A DNA stretch of 64,000 bases from Devosia sp. SL43 (lineage in GTDB: Bacteria > Pseudomonadota > Alphaproteobacteria > Rhizobiales > Devosiaceae): the NCBI RefSeq assembly GCF_021729885.1, contig NZ_CP063401.1, positions 1,984,001 to 2,048,000 on the forward strand, given 5' to 3'. Below, one piece after another: positions 35,928-44,405 of the stretch. The position numbers and the translations under genes were made by a program. The notes beneath the pieces are model-generated. The model did not search any database and had not been told where the DNA came from. It saw nothing but the letters and a program-made list of their open reading frames with translations. Position 1 is the stretch's first letter, and each line of letters opens with the position of its first letter.

Positions 35928-36676
35928 TCAGCCATCGCCTTGGCATAGGCGATCAATTCCGGCCGGTATTCGAAATGCATGGTGTCATAGTGATACCAGC
36001 GCCCGCCCCAGATAAACCCCTCGGCCTCGAACAGCGCGACCACCGCCAGCGGAATGCGGTTCTTGAACGGAATGGGATCGGCATCCACCCCGGCCCAGCG
36101 CCAGTAGTCCGAGAAGTCGACATTGATGTCGAAGGCCGCGCCGAACGAATGCACGCTCAGCTGGCTCGTGCCGGCAATCACCCGCCAGTTGAACCCGCCG
36201 CCCGGATTGCGCCCATAGTCTACCAGTTCGCCCGTCATGCCCGCGGCAACTGCAGCCAGCCGCTGGTCTATATCAAGCAGCGTCGTCACCCGTGCCGAGC
36301 CGCCGAGCCACGGCACACTGACGACATGATCGTCCACCGCGCCTGCACTCGCGCCATAAATGGCCTTGAAGAAATTCTCATTGCGAATGCGCCCAGGATC
36401 GAAGTCCCTGTCCGGGGTCAGCGCGCCCGCTGCAGCCAGCGGATAGACATAGTGGAACATGTCCTCCACGTCAGGCGATGCGATCAGTTCCTCGGCACCG
36501 CGCGCCTTGCCATCGTCCCAAACGATCCGCGTGCCATCGGGAAACACCACGTCGTTGCCATCGAACACGAAGAGATCGGGATAGCCCGCTACGAGCGCCG
36601 CCCGCTTGGCAGCATCGTCGGCGGTGGCGGGAATGGCCAGCAAAAGCAGTGCCAAAGGACAAATAGCCAGACGCAT
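35924..36676 (-). CDS. M15-family D-alanyl-D-alanine carboxypeptidase-like protein
   Basis: A 250-residue exported peptidase with a short signal (MRLAICPLALLLLAIPATA). The zinc motif is split as usual: S-V-H-S-F-G-A-A-F-D-I-N (His and Asp ligands) and a C-terminal Y-D-T-M-H-F-E-Y-R-P-E (His ligand with catalytic Glu). It would act on peptidoglycan stem peptides. It is convergent with the mini rod-protein gene and overlaps its last four bases. Confidence 0.85.
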   Translation of the reverse strand: MRLAICPLALLLLAIPATADDAAKRAALVAGYPDLFVFDGNDVVFPDGTRIVWDDGKARGAEELIASPDVEDMFHYVYPLAAAGALTPDRDFDPGRIRNENFFKAIYGASAGAVDDHVVSVPWLGGSARVTTLLDIDQRLAAVAAGMTGELVDYGRNPGGGFNWRVIAGTSQLSVHSFGAAFDINVDFSDYWRWAGVDADPIPFKNRIPLAVVALFEAEGFIWGGRWYHYDTMHFEYRPELIAYAKAMAD

Positions 36677-36711
36677 TCGTTACCCCCTCAGTCGTCGATC
36701 ACGCCAAGCCC

Positions 36712-37173
36712 CTAGACATAGTTGGTGGGCAAGCCCGTCGAGAGCTTCACAGTCTCCATCGAGATATAGGCCGACATGTCGAACAGCTCGATCCGGCCGA
36801 CCAGCTGACGATAGATGACATCATAGTGCTCCACATTGGGCAGCACGAGCTTGATGATATAGTCGAAATTCCCGGTCAGCCGATGCACCTCGACAATCTC
36901 CGGTATGGTGCTCACCGCCGCGTGGAACTGCTCCAGCCACCCCGCCTCATGCCGCCCCGTCCGCACGATAACAAACACCGTCGTCGGCAAACCAAGCTTC
37001 TTGCGGTCGAGCAGGGCAACGCTGCGCGCGATATATCCCTCCTCGCGTAGCCGCGCGATCCGCCGCGAACAGGCTGATGCCGACAGTGCCACCGCGTCGG
37101 CAATCGCGCTCACCGCCATTTCAGCATCAGCTTGCAGCAGTTCCAGGATACGGCGGTCACGATCATCCAGCAT
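36712..37173 (-). CDS. Lrp/AsnC-family transcriptional regulator
   Basis: A 153-residue regulator. The N-terminal HTH follows [16 protein letters not shown] (about residues 1-60, with S-A-S-A-C-S-R-R-I as recognition helix), then a RAM effector domain with [10 protein letters not shown] start at the ATG at 37173; an ATG five codons upstream is possible. It is divergent from an amino-acid racemase gene, the usual place for an Lrp-type local regulator, so it probably responds to an amino acid. Confidence 0.9.
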   Translation of the reverse strand: MLDDRDRRILELLQADAEMAVSAIADAVALSASACSRRIARLREEGYIARSVALLDRKKLGLPTTVFVIVRTGRHEAGWLEQFHAAVSTIPEIVEVHRLTGNFDYIIKLVLPNVEHYDVIYRQLVGRIELFDMSAYISMETVKLSTGLPTNYV

Positions 37174-37332
37174 GACCCAATCGTGCACGATCCGACGCTA
37201 CTGCGCAATCCACCAGCTTCAATCTCTACAATTGCGCCTCGCACGTGCAGAACGGCAAACCGTCGATGGCAACATCGCATCCTGTTTGCACAAGACATCC
37301 AGCATGCTGGCAGCAAGGATGGAGCAAACACC

Positions 37333-38043
37333 ATGAAGACTATCGGCCTGATCGGCGGCATGAGCTGGGAATCCACGGCAGTCTATTACCGCCTCATCAA
37401 CGAGGCAGTGCGTCGCCAACGCGGCGGCCTGCACTCCGCCGAAATCGCCATGCGCTCGCTCGATTTCGCCCGTGTCGTCGATCTGCAGAAGGACGGTCGC
37501 TGGAACGATGCAGCCACCCTGTTAGGCGAGGCGGGTGCCGGGCTCGCCCGCTCCGGCGCCGCCTGTGTGCTGATCTGCACCAATACCATGCATCTCGTCG
37601 CCGCCCCCGTCGCGGCCATGAGCGGCGTCGCCCTCATTGATATCATTGACGAAACCGCGCTCGCCCTGCGCGCCGACGGCCGCCGCCGCCCCCTGCTGCT
37701 GGCCACCCGCTATACGATGGAGCACGGCTTTTACGCCGAGCGCATGGCGCAACACGGCATCGACATTGTCGTTCCCGATGCGCACCACCGCACAATCGTC
37801 CACGACATCATCTTCGACGAACTCTGTCAGGGTCAGGTCCGCGCCACCTCCCGCGACCGCTACCTGGCCATTATCGACGCGGCGCGCGTCGAGGGCATCG
37901 ACTCCGTCATTCTCGGTTGCACCGAAATCTCCCTCCTGATCGACCCAGCCACCCTCCCGCTCCCAGGCTATGACTCCACCGCCATCCACGCCGACGCAGC
38001 CGTGCGCTTCGCCATGGCCGAAACCCTGGACCGGGCCGCCTGA
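37333..38043 (+). CDS. Aspartate/glutamate racemase family protein (YgeA-like)
   Basis: A 236-residue PLP-independent racemase. It opens M-K-T-I-G-L-I-G-G-M-S-W-E-S-T, typical of the YgeA/aspartate racemase branch. Both active-site cysteines are present: Cys82 (I-C-T-N-T-M-H) and Cys196 (L-G-C-T-E-I). The substrate may be Asp, Glu or a broader set of amino acids. The ATG at 37333 is clear; the frame is open further upstream into the lrp region without similarity. The amidotransferase gene starts one base after its stop. Confidence 0.9.
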   Translation: MKTIGLIGGMSWESTAVYYRLINEAVRRQRGGLHSAEIAMRSLDFARVVDLQKDGRWNDAATLLGEAGAGLARSGAACVLICTNTMHLVAAPVAAMSGVALIDIIDETALALRADGRRRPLLLATRYTMEHGFYAERMAQHGIDIVVPDAHHRTIVHDIIFDELCQGQVRATSRDRYLAIIDAARVEGIDSVILGCTEISLLIDPATLPLPGYDSTAIHADAAVRFAMAETLDRAA

Positions 38044-38044
38044 A

Positions 38045-38821
38045 ATGTGCCGCTTCCTCGCCTATGCCGGGGAGCCGGCCTTCCTCGATACGCTGCTGAT
38101 CGAGCCGGCTTCGTCGCTCGTCAGCCAGTCTCTCGCCGCGCGCGAGGCCAAGACGGTGGTCAATGGCGATGGCTGCGGCATCGGCTGGTACGGCACAAGA
38201 CCGGAGCCTGGCATCTATCGTGGCACCCTGCCGGCCTGGTCCGATGCCAATCTGGCTTCGCTGTGCCACCAGCTTGAGACACCCATGTTCCTCGCCCATG
38301 TCCGCTCGGCGACCTCGGGCGAGGTATCCATGGCCAATTGCCACCCCTTCGCCAGCGGCCGCCACCTGTTCATGCATAATGGTCAGATCGGCGGCTACGA
38401 TCGCATCCGCCGTCCGATCGAAGCCATGATCCCGGACGACCAGTATGCCCGCCGCCGCGGCAATGGCGACAGCGAAGCCATCTTCCTGGCTGCTGTGGGA
38501 CACGGCCTGGCCAGCGACCCGGTTGCCGCCATTGCCAGCACGCTCTCGGCCTGCCTCGCCACCATGCGCGCCAGCCAGATCGAGGCCGCCTTGCGATTCA
38601 CCGCCATTCTGGCCGATGGCCAGACGCTGCACGCCTTTCGCTGGGCCAGCGACGACCGCGCCCCCTCGCTCTATTGGCGCGAACTCGAGGCGGGCATTGC
38701 TATTGCGTCCGAACCCTTTGGCGATGCCGGCGACACTTGGAAAACAGTTCCGCCCGGCAGCGTCATGACGACGACCGGGCGGGACAATGTATCGATCGGC
38801 GAATTTGCGGTCGCTGGATAG
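38045..38821 (+). CDS. Class II glutamine amidotransferase (YafJ/EgtC-like)
   Basis: A 258-residue Ntn-type hydrolase. Met is followed by Cys2, the expected nucleophile (M-C-R-F-L-A-Y-A-G), with N-G-D-G-C-G-I-G-W-Y, A-H-V-R-S-A-T and N-C-H-P-F and H-N-G-Q-I-G-G-Y in family order. No synthase domain is attached, and no ergothioneine genes are nearby, so the acceptor is unknown. Translational coupling to the racemase is likely because only one base separates them. Confidence 0.87.
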   Translation: MCRFLAYAGEPAFLDTLLIEPASSLVSQSLAAREAKTVVNGDGCGIGWYGTRPEPGIYRGTLPAWSDANLASLCHQLETPMFLAHVRSATSGEVSMANCHPFASGRHLFMHNGQIGGYDRIRRPIEAMIPDDQYARRRGNGDSEAIFLAAVGHGLASDPVAAIASTLSACLATMRASQIEAALRFTAILADGQTLHAFRWASDDRAPSLYWRELEAGIAIASEPFGDAGDTWKTVPPGSVMTTTGRDNVSIGEFAVAG

Positions 38822-38826
38822 CGAAC

Positions 38827-39087
38827 TCAGTCTTCCGGCGGCGCCGCGACCATGCCCAGGGCAGCCATATACAGTTCGAGGATTGCTTCCTGCTCGGCGC
38901 GCTCATTGGCATCCTGCTTGCGGATGGCCACGATCTTGCGCAGAATCTTGGTGTCGAAGCCGTTGCCCTTGGCCTCGGCGTAGATTTCCTTGATGTCAGC
39001 GGCGATGGCCGCCTTTTCTTCTTCCATGCGCTCGATGCGCTCGATGAACGCCCGGAGCTGGTCCTGGGCAACGCTGTCTTCAGCCAT
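38827..39087 (-). CDS. gapR: GapR-family nucleoid-associated protein (DUF2312)
   Basis: An 86-residue all-helical protein. The sequence matches GapR strongly: [19 protein letters not shown] then [16 protein letters not shown]. In Caulobacter GapR forms clamp-like tetramers on overtwisted, AT-rich DNA ahead of polymerases and supports topoisomerases. Here it is divergent from DUF1036-pyk and convergent with the amidotransferase, with only five bases between stops. Confidence 0.93.
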   Translation of the reverse strand: MAEDSVAQDQLRAFIERIERMEEEKAAIAADIKEIYAEAKGNGFDTKILRKIVAIRKQDANERAEQEAILELYMAALGMVAAPPED

Positions 39088-39261
39088 GGGTTCGTCCTCT
39101 TCAGATCAAGCGCTGCTTGAACCGTACTCCGTCCCCCGGTTCAACCCCTTTGTGATCCAATCCACATGTCGCCATTCCGGCATACCCGCAATTCCGTCAA
39201 ATCGGGGCATTAGCCATTGACCAATGCGTCACCATGGGCTCAAAGAAGGCACGTTTTCCCG

Positions 39262-39822
39262 ATGATTTCCGGCACGCTTTTGCACACCATCCGTCTCGGC
39301 ACGACCCTGATCGGCGCGATGTTCGCAAACCTGGCGTTTTTCGCAACGCCGGCTCACGCCGATTTGCGCATCTGCAACGAGACCACCAATCTGGTTTCGG
39401 TCGCCATGGGCTACCGCGCCGAACGCGGCTGGATGAGCGAAGGCTGGTGGCAGGCGCCTCCCGGCGATTGCCGCGTGCTCTACCAGGGCGATCTCGAGCG
39501 TCGCTTCTATTACATATTCGCAGCCGATGATGTCGCGGGCGGTGCCTGGGATGGAGCGGTGTTCATGTGTACGCGCGACGAGACCTTCACCATATTCGGG
39601 GTTGAGGATTGCCTCGCCCGCGGCTATGAGCGCACCGGCTTCTTCGAAATCGATACACAAAACCGCACGGACTGGACGCTGCAGCTCACCGAGAACGCCA
39701 ACGGCCCGGCCGTGGTGGGCCCTGATGGCGAAGACCTCGAAGACCCCACTTTCCTTGTCGATCCTGCCGATGTGGACGCACCCCAGGACGACATAACGAC
39801 GCAAGAAACGGATACGCAATGA
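39262..39822 (+). CDS. DUF1036-domain exported protein
   Basis: A 186-residue protein with an N-terminal hydrophobic segment (about residues 6-28, ending T-P-A-H-A-D, likely cleaved) and a DUF1036 domain beginning D-L-R-I-C-N-E-T-T-N-L-V-S-V-A, with Cys residues that could pair. The C-terminal 35 residues are acidic and Asp-rich. The function of DUF1036 is unknown to me. The start at 39262 avoids a non-hydrophobic extension from a TTG at 39217. The pyk ATG overlaps its stop. Confidence 0.8.
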   Translation: MISGTLLHTIRLGTTLIGAMFANLAFFATPAHADLRICNETTNLVSVAMGYRAERGWMSEGWWQAPPGDCRVLYQGDLERRFYYIFAADDVAGGAWDGAVFMCTRDETFTIFGVEDCLARGYERTGFFEIDTQNRTDWTLQLTENANGPAVVGPDGEDLEDPTFLVDPADVDAPQDDITTQETDTQ

Positions 39823-41258
39823 AACGCATGCGACGCGCGAAGATCCTCGCCACCCTCGGGCCCGCAAGCCACGATGAAAAGATGATCGAGGAACTGGCCA
39901 AGGCCGGTGCCGACGTCTTCCGCATCAATATGAGCCACGCAAGCCACGAGGTCCTGCATCAGACCGTGGCGCGCATTCGCGCTGTCGAGAAAAAGCTCAA
40001 TCATCCGCTCGGCATCCTGGTCGACCTGCAGGGTCCCAAGCTGCGCGTCTGGAAATTCGCCGAAGGTTCGGTCAACCTCGTTGCCGGGCAGAAATTCACG
40101 CTCGATAGCGACAAGAACGACACCGGCAACAGCGAACGCGTGTACCTGCCCCATCCCGAGATCATCGAAAGCGTTTCGGTCGGCGATCGCCTGTTGCTCG
40201 ACGATGGCAAGCTGGCCCTCAAGGCCACCAAGGTCGGCGGCGGCATGATCGAGACTGAAGTGATCTATGGCGGCAAGCTCAGCGACAAGAAGGGCGTCTC
40301 CTTGCCCGATACGCTGCTGCCCACTGGCGCGCTGACCGAGAAGGATCACGCCGATCTGCTCGAAGGCCTCAAGGCCGAGGCCGACTGGATCGCGCTCAGC
40401 TTCGTGCAGCGCCCCGAAGACCTGATCGATGTCCGCAAGATCGTCCAGGGTCGCGCCGGCGTCATGGCCAAGATCGAAAAACCGCAGGCCATCGATCGGC
40501 TCGAAGAAATCGTCAAGCTCAGCGACGCCATTATGGTGGCACGCGGCGATCTGGGCGTCGAACTGCCACTCGAAACCGTGCCGGGTCTGCAGAAGCGCAT
40601 GATCCGCATGTGCCGCCGCTACGGCAAGCCAGTGGTCGTTGCCACCCAGATGCTGGAATCGATGATCACCTCGCCGGTCCCGACCCGCGCCGAAGTCTCG
40701 GACGTGTCGATCGCCGTGTTCGAAGGCGCCGATGCCATCATGCTCTCGGCCGAATCCGCCTCGGGTCAGTATCCGATCGAAGCGGTTGCGACCATGAACA
40801 AGGTTGCCGTGGCCGTCGAAGGCGACGCCAACTATCGCGGCATCATCCGCGCTGCCCAGACCGAGCCGGAAGCCACCGCTGCCGACGCCATCTCGGCCGC
40901 CACGCGCCAGGTCGCCGAAACCCTCGACCTGGCCGCCATCGTCACCTACACGGCCTCCGGGTCGACCGGCATTCGTGCCGCCCGCGAGCGGCCCAGCAAG
41001 CCCATCATCGTCCTCTCGCCCAATATGCGCACCATCCGCCGCATGTCGGTGGTCTGGGGCGTCCATTGCGTGCAGACCGAGGATGCCGTGTCGCTCGAAG
41101 ACATGGTCGATCGCGCCTGCGTCATCGCCTATCAGGAGGGCTTTGCCCGCCCCGGCGACCGCATCGCCATCACCGCAGGTATCCCGCTGGGCACGCCCGG
41201 CGCCACCAACATGCTGCGCATCGCCTTCGTCCGCCAGGACGGCGCTGGTTCGAGCTGA
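39819..41258 (+). CDS. pyk: Pyruvate kinase
   Basis: A 479-residue glycolytic enzyme converting phosphoenolpyruvate and ADP to pyruvate and ATP. It starts with K-I-L-A-T-L-G-P-A-S and N-M-S-H-A-S-H-E; the catalytic block M-A-K-I-E-K-P-Q-A and the metal/substrate block M-V-A-R-G-D-L-G-V-E are intact, as is A-T-Q-M-L-E-S-M. It overlaps the DUF1036 gene (ATGA) and is followed by a good terminator. Length is normal for the order. Confidence 0.96.
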   Translation: MKRMRRAKILATLGPASHDEKMIEELAKAGADVFRINMSHASHEVLHQTVARIRAVEKKLNHPLGILVDLQGPKLRVWKFAEGSVNLVAGQKFTLDSDKNDTGNSERVYLPHPEIIESVSVGDRLLLDDGKLALKATKVGGGMIETEVIYGGKLSDKKGVSLPDTLLPTGALTEKDHADLLEGLKAEADWIALSFVQRPEDLIDVRKIVQGRAGVMAKIEKPQAIDRLEEIVKLSDAIMVARGDLGVELPLETVPGLQKRMIRMCRRYGKPVVVATQMLESMITSPVPTRAEVSDVSIAVFEGADAIMLSAESASGQYPIEAVATMNKVAVAVEGDANYRGIIRAAQTEPEATAADAISAATRQVAETLDLAAIVTYTASGSTGIRAARERPSKPIIVLSPNMRTIRRMSVVWGVHCVQTEDAVSLEDMVDRACVIAYQEGFARPGDRIAITAGIPLGTPGATNMLRIAFVRQDGAGSS

Positions 41259-41281
41259 TCGGGCGCAAATCCGACAATGCG

Positions 41282-41307
41282 AAGGCCCGCGCAAGCGGGC
41301 CTTTTTT
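41282..41307 (+). terminator. Rho-independent terminator after pyk
   Basis: AAGGCCCGC, GCAA loop, GCGGGCCTT, then TTTTTG: a 9-bp GC-rich stem with T-run 24 bases past the pyk stop. This is the clearest terminator in the window. Confidence 0.9.
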
Positions 41308-41418
41308 GTTCGAGCTTTCCGAAATGGTCGACGCTCGCCTAGCAGCCAACTCGTCTTGCACGGCGGCTAACGTCACCACATAGTCTGGGTCTAGCCGACC
41401 CCGAGCACATGGTGAGAC

Positions 41419-42159
41419 ATGAGCAGCAGCATCGACTTCCCATACTACCGCGGCGTCCCGGTGGACATCGCGCCCCTCGGCTGGCTCGCCATCGTGGCGT
41501 CGGTGGCAATTGGTTTCCTGCTGCTGACGATGCTGCCCTTCTCCACCTTTCCGCTCAACCTGGTGCCGGCAATCCTGTTCACGGGCGTGCCCCTGCTCAC
41601 CCTGGTCGTCGTCTCAGGCGGCAATCACACAGCCCTGTTCGGTCGCATCGGCATCAAGCAGCTTGCCCTTGCCGCTGGCTTTGGCATTCTCACTCTGGCA
41701 GTTTCCTTATCCATCGGCCTCATCCTGATGCGGGTCACGTCGATGACGGCAAATCCGACAGCGGCGGCGCTGGCCAATGTGGGTCCGGCCGATATCGCCA
41801 TCTTCCTGCTGCGCACGGCCATCCAGCTGCTTGGCGAAGAGCTGATGACCATCCTGCCACTGCTCGCCGTGCTATGGCTCTGCGTGCGCAAATTCGGCCT
41901 ATCGCGGCGTGTGGGGCTGGTCATCGCGGTGATCGTATCCACCGCCTGGTTCGCGGCGGTCCACCTGCCGACCTATAACTGGAACCTGATCCAGTGCTTC
42001 GGTGTCATCGGCTCGGCCCGCCTGATGCTGACCGCCGCGTTCCTGCTGACACGCAACATCTGGGTCTCGACCGGCGCCCACATCCTCAATGACTGGATCG
42101 AGTTCCTGCTCCCGACCCTGCTCGCCATCGGTCACACACCGATCGAAGCGGGAGCATAG
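41419..42159 (+). CDS. CPBP-family intramembrane protein (Abi/CAAX protease-like)
   Basis: A 246-residue membrane protein with about seven hydrophobic segments. The family motifs are G-E-E-L-M (motif 1, paired Glu, about residue 139), A-A-V-H-L-P (motif 2, His) and H-I-L-N-D-W (motif 3, His and Asn). The substrate is unknown. It stands alone between pyk and the convergent SRPBCC gene. Confidence 0.85.
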   Translation: MSSSIDFPYYRGVPVDIAPLGWLAIVASVAIGFLLLTMLPFSTFPLNLVPAILFTGVPLLTLVVVSGGNHTALFGRIGIKQLALAAGFGILTLAVSLSIGLILMRVTSMTANPTAAALANVGPADIAIFLLRTAIQLLGEELMTILPLLAVLWLCVRKFGLSRRVGLVIAVIVSTAWFAAVHLPTYNWNLIQCFGVIGSARLMLTAAFLLTRNIWVSTGAHILNDWIEFLLPTLLAIGHTPIEAGA

Positions 42160-42177
42160 GCGACGATTAGCGGCTTT

Positions 42178-42600
42178 CTAGAGGTCGATATCCTGCCGCG
42201 ATCTGCGCGCCTCAAGCAGGCTCTTGAGCGACAGGAAGTCGGTCATGATCCATTCGACGGCCGACGAAAACTGCGCATCGTCCATGCCCTCGCGCCGGAA
42301 AAAGGTGAAGATCAACTCCGCCCCGTCGCCATTGGGCACCACGCGCATCGGTGTATAGAGAATTTCGCCGTCGGGCACGAAGACCGCATGGTCGAGCACG
42401 CCATAATTGTTGGGCGGGCTGAAACGGAAATGCCGGAAGCCGAACGGCGTCTCGCCCTGCCAATCGCCATTGTCGAGCGGCCGGAAGCTACCAGGCTCCA
42501 CCGCCGCCCAGTTCGCAAAATTGGCCGGCCTGCCGACATAGGCATAGACATCGTCGAACGGGCATTCGATCGAGATGGTGATGGTGTGAGACCGTCGCAT
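42178..42600 (-). CDS. SRPBCC (START-like) domain protein
   Basis: A 140-residue soluble protein beginning S-H-T-I-T-I-S-I-E-C-P-F-D-D-V-Y-A-Y-V, the standard first strand and helix of the polyketide-cyclase/START fold, with a hydrophobic cavity implied by the strands that follow. I take the ATG at 42600, which has GAGGA at good spacing; 42606 is also possible. A terminator stem sits just upstream, so a longer start is unlikely. Ligand unknown. Confidence 0.8.
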   Translation of the reverse strand: MRRSHTITISIECPFDDVYAYVGRPANFANWAAVEPGSFRPLDNGDWQGETPFGFRHFRFSPPNNYGVLDHAVFVPDGEILYTPMRVVPNGDGAELIFTFFRREGMDDAQFSSAVEWIMTDFLSLKSLLEARRSRQDIDL

Positions 42601-42639
42601 GGCCATTTCCTCGCGCCCAACTTCGGCACAAAAGCAACA

Positions 42640-42660
42640 AAGCCCGCTTTCGCGGGCCTT
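42640..42660 (-). terminator. Terminator after rpmJ (minus strand)
   Basis: On the minus strand AAGGCCCGC, GAAA loop, GCGGGCTTT is followed by GTTGCTTTT. It lies 27 bases past the rpmJ stop. Confidence 0.7.
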
Positions 42661-42686
42661 GCAATGCATCTTCTGAGAGAAGTCGC

Positions 42687-42812
42687 TTAGCCCTGGCGGG
42701 CTTTGAAGCGCTTGTCCACCTTGTTGATGATGTAGACCCGGCCGCGACGGCGGACGAGCTTGTTCGCGCGGTGGCGAGTCATCAGCGCCTTCAGCGAGTT
42801 ACGGACTTTCAT
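42687..42812 (-). CDS. rpmJ: Ribosomal protein bL36, 41 residues
   Basis: A short gene encoding [18 protein letters not shown] and ending K-R-F-K-A-R-Q-G. This is the alphaproteobacterial form of L36 that lacks the zinc-binding cysteines (no Cys at all). It is part of the large ribosomal subunit. It stands alone with its own terminator, and is divergent from the receiver-protein gene. Confidence 0.95.
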   Translation of the reverse strand: MKVRNSLKALMTRHRANKLVRRRGRVYIINKVDKRFKARQG

Positions 42813-43022
42813 CGGTCTATCCTCAAGTCAAATAAAAGGGGCGCCTGCGCGCCCGGAAACTTGGGCGCATACATAGGGAAATTGCTCTGCCCTGTCAACG
42901 CGCCAGAACGCCGGTTTTCATCCGTTAACCGCTGTTGGCAAAGCCGGCATTTCGAGCAACGGATTAACTGGGCGTAGGCAAAGCCAAGCTATTGTGGCCA
43001 CTACGAAATAGATGGGTCTGCG

Positions 43023-43544
43023 GTGTCACCTATGGCCATAGAGGCAATCAGCAAGCGCGGCGTCCTCATTGCCGATCAGTCCCAGCACATGGCGGCTTTG
43101 GTCGCCGTGATGCTGCGCAGCATCGGTCGCAAGGATATCAAAGAGGTCTATGACGCCACCAGCGCCATGACCCAGCTCAAGCGCCGCGCCTTCGACGTCA
43201 TCATCGTCGCCGACGATCTCGAAGGCATGGATGGCGTCGCCTTTACCAAGAAACTCCGCGCCGCCATGGACTGCCAGAACCGCCTCGTGCCTGTCATCAT
43301 GATGAGCGCCGCCCCTGATGCCAAGCGCATCGCCGAAGCCCGCGACGCCGGCGTCACCGAATTCCTGCGCAAACCCTTTGCTGCCAACCATCTGCAATCG
43401 CGCTTAGCCAACATTGAAGCCAACCCGCGCGGTTTCATCGAGGCCCGCGAATATGTCGGCCCCGACCGTCGCCGCAAGACCGTCGACGTCGGCAAGAACG
43501 ATCGTCGCGAGGGCAGCATTCCCAAGGCCAGCCCTTCGATCTGA
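43023..43544 (+). CDS. Stand-alone receiver-domain protein lacking the phospho-acceptor Asp
   Basis: A 173-residue CheY-like protein, starting at GTG 43023 or ATG 43032. The fold markers are present: Asp18 (V-L-I-A-D-Q-S, but the second acidic residue is Gln), G-M-D-G-V-A-F after strand 3, Ser95 (M-M-S-A) and Lys117 (L-R-K-P-F). Counting back eight residues from Gly71, the phospho-acceptor position is Ala63 in V-I-I-V-A-D-D-L-E-G-M-D-G; Asp64 and Asp65 follow. The C-terminal Y-V-G-P-D-R-R-R-K is a tail seen in alphaproteobacterial single-domain receivers. It is probably a pseudo-receiver or uses a shifted Asp. Confidence 0.85.
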   Translation: MSPMAIEAISKRGVLIADQSQHMAALVAVMLRSIGRKDIKEVYDATSAMTQLKRRAFDVIIVADDLEGMDGVAFTKKLRAAMDCQNRLVPVIMMSAAPDAKRIAEARDAGVTEFLRKPFAANHLQSRLANIEANPRGFIEAREYVGPDRRRKTVDVGKNDRREGSIPKASPSI

Positions 43545-44002
43545 CGAGCCTGGTCCATCGCACCCGCAACGGCCCTTGCTTCATCTGCGCCCTGGTGGCC
43601 GGCGACCCCGGCTATGCGCATCACATCGTGACCGAAGACGATGACGCCATTGTTTTCATGAGCAAATATCCGACGCAGCCGGGCTACTGCCTGGTCGCGC
43701 CCAAAGCACATGTGGAAGATTTGGCCAACGGCCTGTCGTCAGCCGCCTACCTGGACCTGCAGGCAAAGATCCACCGTCTCTCCCGCGCCCTCAAGGAGGT
43801 CTTCGACGCCGAGCGCATCTATGTGCTCTCGCTCGGCAGCCAACAGGGCAACAGCCATCTGCACTGGCATGTCGTACCCCTCCCCAAAGGCGTGCCCTAC
43901 GAGCAGCAGCAATATCATGCGCTGATGGCCGAGCATGGCGTGCTGGAATTCACCGATACCGAAATGGCGGACATGGCGGCGCGTATTCGTGAGGCGAGCT
44001 GA
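43541..44002 (+). CDS. HIT-family nucleotide hydrolase, probable CTG start
   Basis: A HIT protein with the catalytic triad motif N-S-H-L-H-W-H-V-V-P-L-P. The conserved N-terminal part, R-N-G-P-C-F-I-C-A-L-V-A-G-D with a CxxC pair, is in frame but lies upstream of the first ATG/GTG/TTG (GTG at 43595). The only neat start is a CTG at 43541 that overlaps the receiver stop as CTGA, the same geometry as the ATGA and GTGA couplings elsewhere here. From it the protein has 153 residues, normal for the family. From the GTG it would be 135 residues and lose both Cys. Confidence 0.8.
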   Translation: MTSLVHRTRNGPCFICALVAGDPGYAHHIVTEDDDAIVFMSKYPTQPGYCLVAPKAHVEDLANGLSSAAYLDLQAKIHRLSRALKEVFDAERIYVLSLGSQQGNSHLHWHVVPLPKGVPYEQQQYHALMAEHGVLEFTDTEMADMAARIREAS

Positions 44003-44061
44003 AGCGCCGCCTGTAGCGCGGTTATCTAAGTCCGGAGCGCAAGAGCGCCCGGGGGCACGGC

Positions 44062-44120
44062 GATGGGCGGCCTTTAGACCAAGAACTTGTCGACATAGAA
44101 CGGACCAAAGGCCGCCCATC
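44062..44120. repeat. Perfect 14-bp inverted repeat
   Basis: GATGGGCGGCCTTT (44062-44075) and AAAGGCCGCCCATC (44107-44120) are exact reverse complements around a 31-base AT-richer loop. There is no second copy in this window. It may act as a terminator for the HIT gene or be a remnant of a small mobile repeat. Confidence 0.7.
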
Positions 44121-44405
44121 ACGATCCGCTCTTCTGCAGGGTATGGTTCAGGCGGTACCAGTATTGCAGGCCCGGCTGCCGTATTTCCCCCCACTGGACA
44201 GGCGCCCCCATCCCACGGTCTCCCCACCCGGCCCTGCGTCGGGGCCGCGTGATGGCGGGGATGGCTGCAGTATGGGGGAAGGAATTGGGGCGGGGATAAG
44301 ATGGATAAGGCAAGGGGTTAGAACGTATTGCCCCACCCTTCCCAGCCTCCGCGAGTGGAGAGCTGCCGCATATGGACATTCGGTGGTCTGCGATGGTGTA
44401 GTCGA

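Noticed and set aside
42601-42669. N-terminal extension of the SRPBCC protein
   Set aside because: It would read through the rpmJ terminator stem and has Cys-rich non-family sequence; the start at 42600 has a better ribosome site.
44022-44130. Possible structured RNA gene near the 14-bp inverted repeat
   Set aside because: Only one stem is supported, with no tRNA, SRP, 6S or riboswitch core that I can recognise.
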